This document shows, in pieces, positions 61,873 to 64,000 of a stretch of 64,000 bases of DNA; position 1 is the first letter of the stretch; each line of letters starts with the position of its first letter. The DNA is from Streptomyces clavuligerus. Its GTDB lineage: Bacteria; Actinomycetota; Actinomycetes; Streptomycetales; Streptomycetaceae. The translations under genes and the position numbers were made by a program. Under the pieces are notes generated by a model, which had not been told where the DNA came from, did not search any database, and saw nothing but the letters and a program-made list of their open reading frames with translations. The stretch lies in assembly GCF_005519465.1 (NCBI RefSeq), contig NZ_CP027858.1, forward strand, positions 5,332,001 through 5,396,000, given 5' to 3'.

Positions 61873-62784
61873 CTAGACGCCGTTCAGCAGCGCCGTGTAC
61901 AGCTCGCGCAGTTCGCCGGTCGTCTCCGCGTCGGCGGACCACAGGGGCTCGCGCACCGGACCCGCGCCGAGCAGCGCCTTCGCGGTGACCGTGCCGGGCA
62001 GCCCCCCGTGCATCATCCGCTCCGCCAGCTCCATCACCCGCGCGTTGAGCCGCGCCGCCCGTGCGGTGTCCCCCCGGTCGAACGCGTCGAGCACCGCCCG
62101 CAGCGCGGCAGGCGCCACATTGGCCACGGTGCTCACATAGCCGGCCCCGCCCACCGCGTACAGGGGGAGGTTCAGCTCCTCGTTGCCGGAGTAGTACGCG
62201 AGACCGGTCCGGGCGATCACCCGGGTGGCCCCGAGCAGATCGCCCGAGCAGTCCTTCACGGCCGTGATCCGGGGGTGCTCGGCCAGCCGGAGTACCGTCT
62301 CCACCTCGATCCGGGTGCCGGTGCGCCCCGGGATGTCGTACAGCATCACCGGTACGCCGACCGCGTCCGCGACCCTGCGGAAGTGCGTTTCGACGGCGGT
62401 CTGCGGGGGCCTGCTGTAGTACGGCGTGACGACGAGCAGCCCGTCGGCGCCCGCGTCCTCGGCGGCGCGGGCCAGGCCGGCCGTGTGCCGGGTGTCGGCC
62501 GATCCCACCCCCGCGATCAGCGGGACGTCCGGGCCCACGGCCTGCCGTACCGCTGTGATCAGCGCGGTCTTCTCGGCGTCGGAGGTCGTCGGGGACTCGC
62601 CGGTGGTGCCGCTGAGGACGAGCCCGTCGCAGCCGTCGGCGATCAGCCGGGCGGCGAGGGCGCCCGCCGCGTCCAGGTCCAGTCGCTCCCCGTCCTCGGT
62701 GAACGGGGTGATCATCGCGCAGAGCGCTCGGCCGAAGGGGGGTGAGGTGATCATGACGGCAGTCTGCGGGCCTCCGGCGGTCAC
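61873..62784 (-). CDS. dapA: 4-hydroxy-tetrahydrodipicolinate synthase (DapA family)
   Basis: 303 residues of the DHDPS/NAL TIM-barrel family. LSGTTGESPTTSDAEK (57-72), VTPYYSRPPQ (119-128), catalytic Tyr149 in LYDIPGRTG and Schiff-base Lys177 in ITAVKDCSGDL. True DapA condenses pyruvate with aspartate semialdehyde toward DAP; the nearby dapD fits. Streptomyces often carry more than one DapA-like gene, and YYSRPPQ instead of YYNKPTQ leaves room for another aldolase substrate. The GTG start may be leaderless; an ATG at 62754 (MITSPPFGRAL) is an alternative. Confidence 0.88.
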   Translation of the reverse strand: MTAGGPQTAVMITSPPFGRALCAMITPFTEDGERLDLDAAGALAARLIADGCDGLVLSGTTGESPTTSDAEKTALITAVRQAVGPDVPLIAGVGSADTRHTAGLARAAEDAGADGLLVVTPYYSRPPQTAVETHFRRVADAVGVPVMLYDIPGRTGTRIEVETVLRLAEHPRITAVKDCSGDLLGATRVIARTGLAYYSGNEELNLPLYAVGGAGYVSTVANVAPAALRAVLDAFDRGDTARAARLNARVMELAERMMHGGLPGTVTAKALLGAGPVREPLWSADAETTGELRELYTALLNGV

Positions 62785-62907
62785 GGTCCACTTAGATCGG
62801 CTTGGCTCGTCGGTTTAGCGCGGCTGAACAGTGCGGAGCCGGGCGCTCCCGGGCCGGGCCGGGCGGTGCGGAGCCGGGCACGCCTGAGTGCGGCACCCCT
62901 CGGGCCC

Positions 62908-62938
62908 TTGACCTCAATCTCGCTTGAGCTTGAACGAT
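62908..62938 (+). promoter_or_regulatory. Candidate MerR-type promoter
   Basis: TTGACC (62908-62913), a 19-bp spacer, AACGAT (62933-62938). The spacer contains the dyad CTCAA-N5-TTGAG (CTCAATCTCGCTTGAG). An over-long 19-bp spacer with a central dyad is the hallmark of MerR-family activation. It is about 50 nt upstream of the ABM-protein ATG. Confidence 0.55.
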
Positions 62939-62986
62939 GGCAATCGCCGCGCACCGCAGGGGAGCGCGCGCCGGAAGGAGCCCGTC

Positions 62987-63703
62987 ATGTCCGTGCCCGC
63001 CCTCAGCCGTCCGCGGCCCCGCCCCGACTTCGAGCGCCCCGGAGTGGGCCTGGTGGGTGTCTCCACCTGGGACGTCGGGACCTCCGAACGCCAGCGCGCC
63101 ACCCTGGCCGCCATCGAACGGGCCTGGCTCGGCCGCCCCTGGCCCGAGGGCGGCCCGCTCTCCTACACCGTCCATCTCGGCGACGACGGCCGCACCCTGC
63201 TGCACTACTCGCAGTGGCCGGACAAGGAGGCGTACGACCGCTTCGTCCGTACCTTCCGCGACGAACGCAACGCCGAGATCGACGCGGCGGTCCCCGGTAT
63301 CGAGCGCGTCCGGCTGGACTTCTACGAGCTGTACCGGGGCGCGGGCGACGCCGCCCGGGACCCCGGCTCGATCGTGATCGTCGAGGTCGAGTTCGCGGGG
63401 CCGGACGCGAAGCGCCAGCGGGAGTGGGTGGACACGGTCCTCACGGCACTGGCGTCGGACGCGGACAACAGGGCCAGGTCCGGCGGCATCTCGGGCTGGT
63501 TCCATGTCGGCACCGAGGGCGACCGGGTGCTGAACTACGCCGAGTGGGAGAGCGCCGACGCCCATGAGCGGGCGCTGGCCGCGCCGGGCGCGGGCGTCGG
63601 TTCCGGCACCCCGGAGTGGGACCGGGTGCACACCTTCCCGGGGGTGCAGGGGGGCGGGGTGCGGCGCTATACGCCGGGGATCACGCTTGTCCCCGGCGCG
63701 TGA
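62987..63703 (+). CDS. Antibiotic biosynthesis monooxygenase (ABM)-domain protein
   Basis: 238 residues that look like two ABM-type ferredoxin-like domains: the first (about 20-105) with VGLVGVSTWDVGTSERQRATLAAIERAW, HYSQWPDKEAYDRFVRTFRDE; the second (about 120-225) with SIVIVEVEFAGPDAKRQREWVDTVL, GWFHVGTEGDRVLNYAEWESADAHERALA. The 'Y-x-x-W-x-s-x-e-a' pattern in both halves is the ABM landmark. Such proteins act as small monooxygenases or stress-linked enzymes; substrate unknown. ATG follows GGAAGGAG by about 6 nt. A MerR-like promoter upstream suggests induction by a small molecule, but no merR gene is adjacent in this window. Confidence 0.85.
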   Translation: MSVPALSRPRPRPDFERPGVGLVGVSTWDVGTSERQRATLAAIERAWLGRPWPEGGPLSYTVHLGDDGRTLLHYSQWPDKEAYDRFVRTFRDERNAEIDAAVPGIERVRLDFYELYRGAGDAARDPGSIVIVEVEFAGPDAKRQREWVDTVLTALASDADNRARSGGISGWFHVGTEGDRVLNYAEWESADAHERALAAPGAGVGSGTPEWDRVHTFPGVQGGGVRRYTPGITLVPGA

Positions 63704-63719
63704 GCCCGACGCGGGCTCG

Positions 63720-64000
63720 TCATGAACGAGGCTCCCCGCGCATCGCCGCCGATGCGCGGGAGACGCCGAGGCAGCCGAGCGCGATGACGCTGAGCACCGC
63801 GATGGCGAAGCAGGCCGCGACCGTCGGATTGACCCATGCGGGGACGAGGTCGTACGAGGCGTTGCACTTGTTGCTCAGGGGAAACAGGCGGTCGAAATCC
63901 TCGGAGTGGGCCGAGCGGTAGGCGGAGTCGTACGCCTGGTGGTGGTTGAGCACACAGGTCTCCGCGACGTCGAGCCCTCCGGGCACGGCGCCGAACAGCC
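63720..64000 (-). CDS. Membrane protein, C-terminal part (runs off the window)
   Basis: A minus-strand frame open to the window edge codes for at least 93 residues: an extracellular-looking segment with two cysteines (ETCVLNHHQAYDSAYRSAHS, PLSNKCNASYDLVPAWVNP) and one transmembrane helix (TVAACFAIAVLSVIALGCLG) followed by a short basic tail. The NHHQ...S-x-H-S-x-DF pattern suggests a paired loop between two helices, so an upstream helix probably lies outside. A GTG at 63984-63986 could start an 88-residue protein, but nothing like a Shine-Dalgarno precedes it. I do not recognise the family. Confidence 0.6.
   Translation of the reverse strand, partial: LFGAVPGGLDVAETCVLNHHQAYDSAYRSAHSEDFDRLFPLSNKCNASYDLVPAWVNPTVAACFAIAVLSVIALGCLGVSRASAAMRGEPRS

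Overview
This is a high-GC (roughly 70%+) chromosomal segment of a Streptomyces-type actinomycete. Evidence: whiA, rbpA, opcA, leaderless promoters, strong third-position GC bias, rare TTA codons, and a gene order (uvrB, uvrA, uvrC-rapZ-yvcK-whiA, gap-pgk-tpiA-secG, pgi, pgl-opcA-zwf-tal-tkt, ctaB/ctaA, suf operon, dapD, dapA) that is the conserved core arrangement of that genus. I saw no phage, plasmid, insertion sequence, CRISPR array, tRNA or rRNA gene. Most of the window is vertically inherited housekeeping DNA with small variable islands between blocks.

Layout. 1-3.4 kb: the 5' part of an MFS transporter (minus), an O6-alkylguanine-DNA alkyltransferase, a secreted glycerophosphodiesterase and an MHYT membrane sensor. 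3.5-10.1 kb: uvrB, a TerD protein, a TerD/FtsK-like fusion and a TerC membrane protein behind a manganese (yybP-ykoY) riboswitch. 10.1-15 kb: metallo-hydrolase, mycothiol-dependent isomerase family protein and uvrA. 15-20.7 kb: PfkB sugar kinase, repeat-filled spacers, a Tat/lipoprotein Rieske protein, then an XRE-type regulator facing a secreted AvrRpt2-like cysteine protease and its membrane-anchored companion. 20.8-26 kb: uvrC-rapZ-yvcK-whiA, joined by 4-10 bp overlaps. 26.3-29.3 kb: a large secreted zinc carboxypeptidase.

29.5-45.2 kb is central carbon metabolism: lower glycolysis (gap, pgk, tpiA), secG, rbpA, pgi with two PH-domain membrane proteins, and on the minus strand tkt-tal-zwf-opcA-pgl (pentose phosphate pathway). 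45.5-52.4 kb: haem O synthase (ctaB), two poorly characterised genes, haem A synthase (ctaA), a gene of unknown function and an ABC-2 exporter. 52.7-59.4 kb: a complete suf iron-sulfur operon led by its own [Fe-S] repressor gene. 59.7-64 kb: dapD, a tandem-repeat secreted protein, a DapA-like lyase, an ABM-domain protein and a truncated membrane protein gene at the edge.

Regulation visible in the sequence: three DNA-repair genes (ogt, uvrB, uvrC) share a PafBC/RecA-NDp type damage promoter placed 6-7 nt from the start codon; terC has a riboswitch whose 3' P1 strand can also pair with the Shine-Dalgarno; sufR has a CAAC-N6-GTTG operator touching its start codon; the protease/XRE intergenic region carries spaced GTGAAC/GTTCAC sites; a 62.9 kb promoter has the 19-bp spacer typical of MerR regulation. 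Two genes carry a TTA (bldA-dependent) codon.
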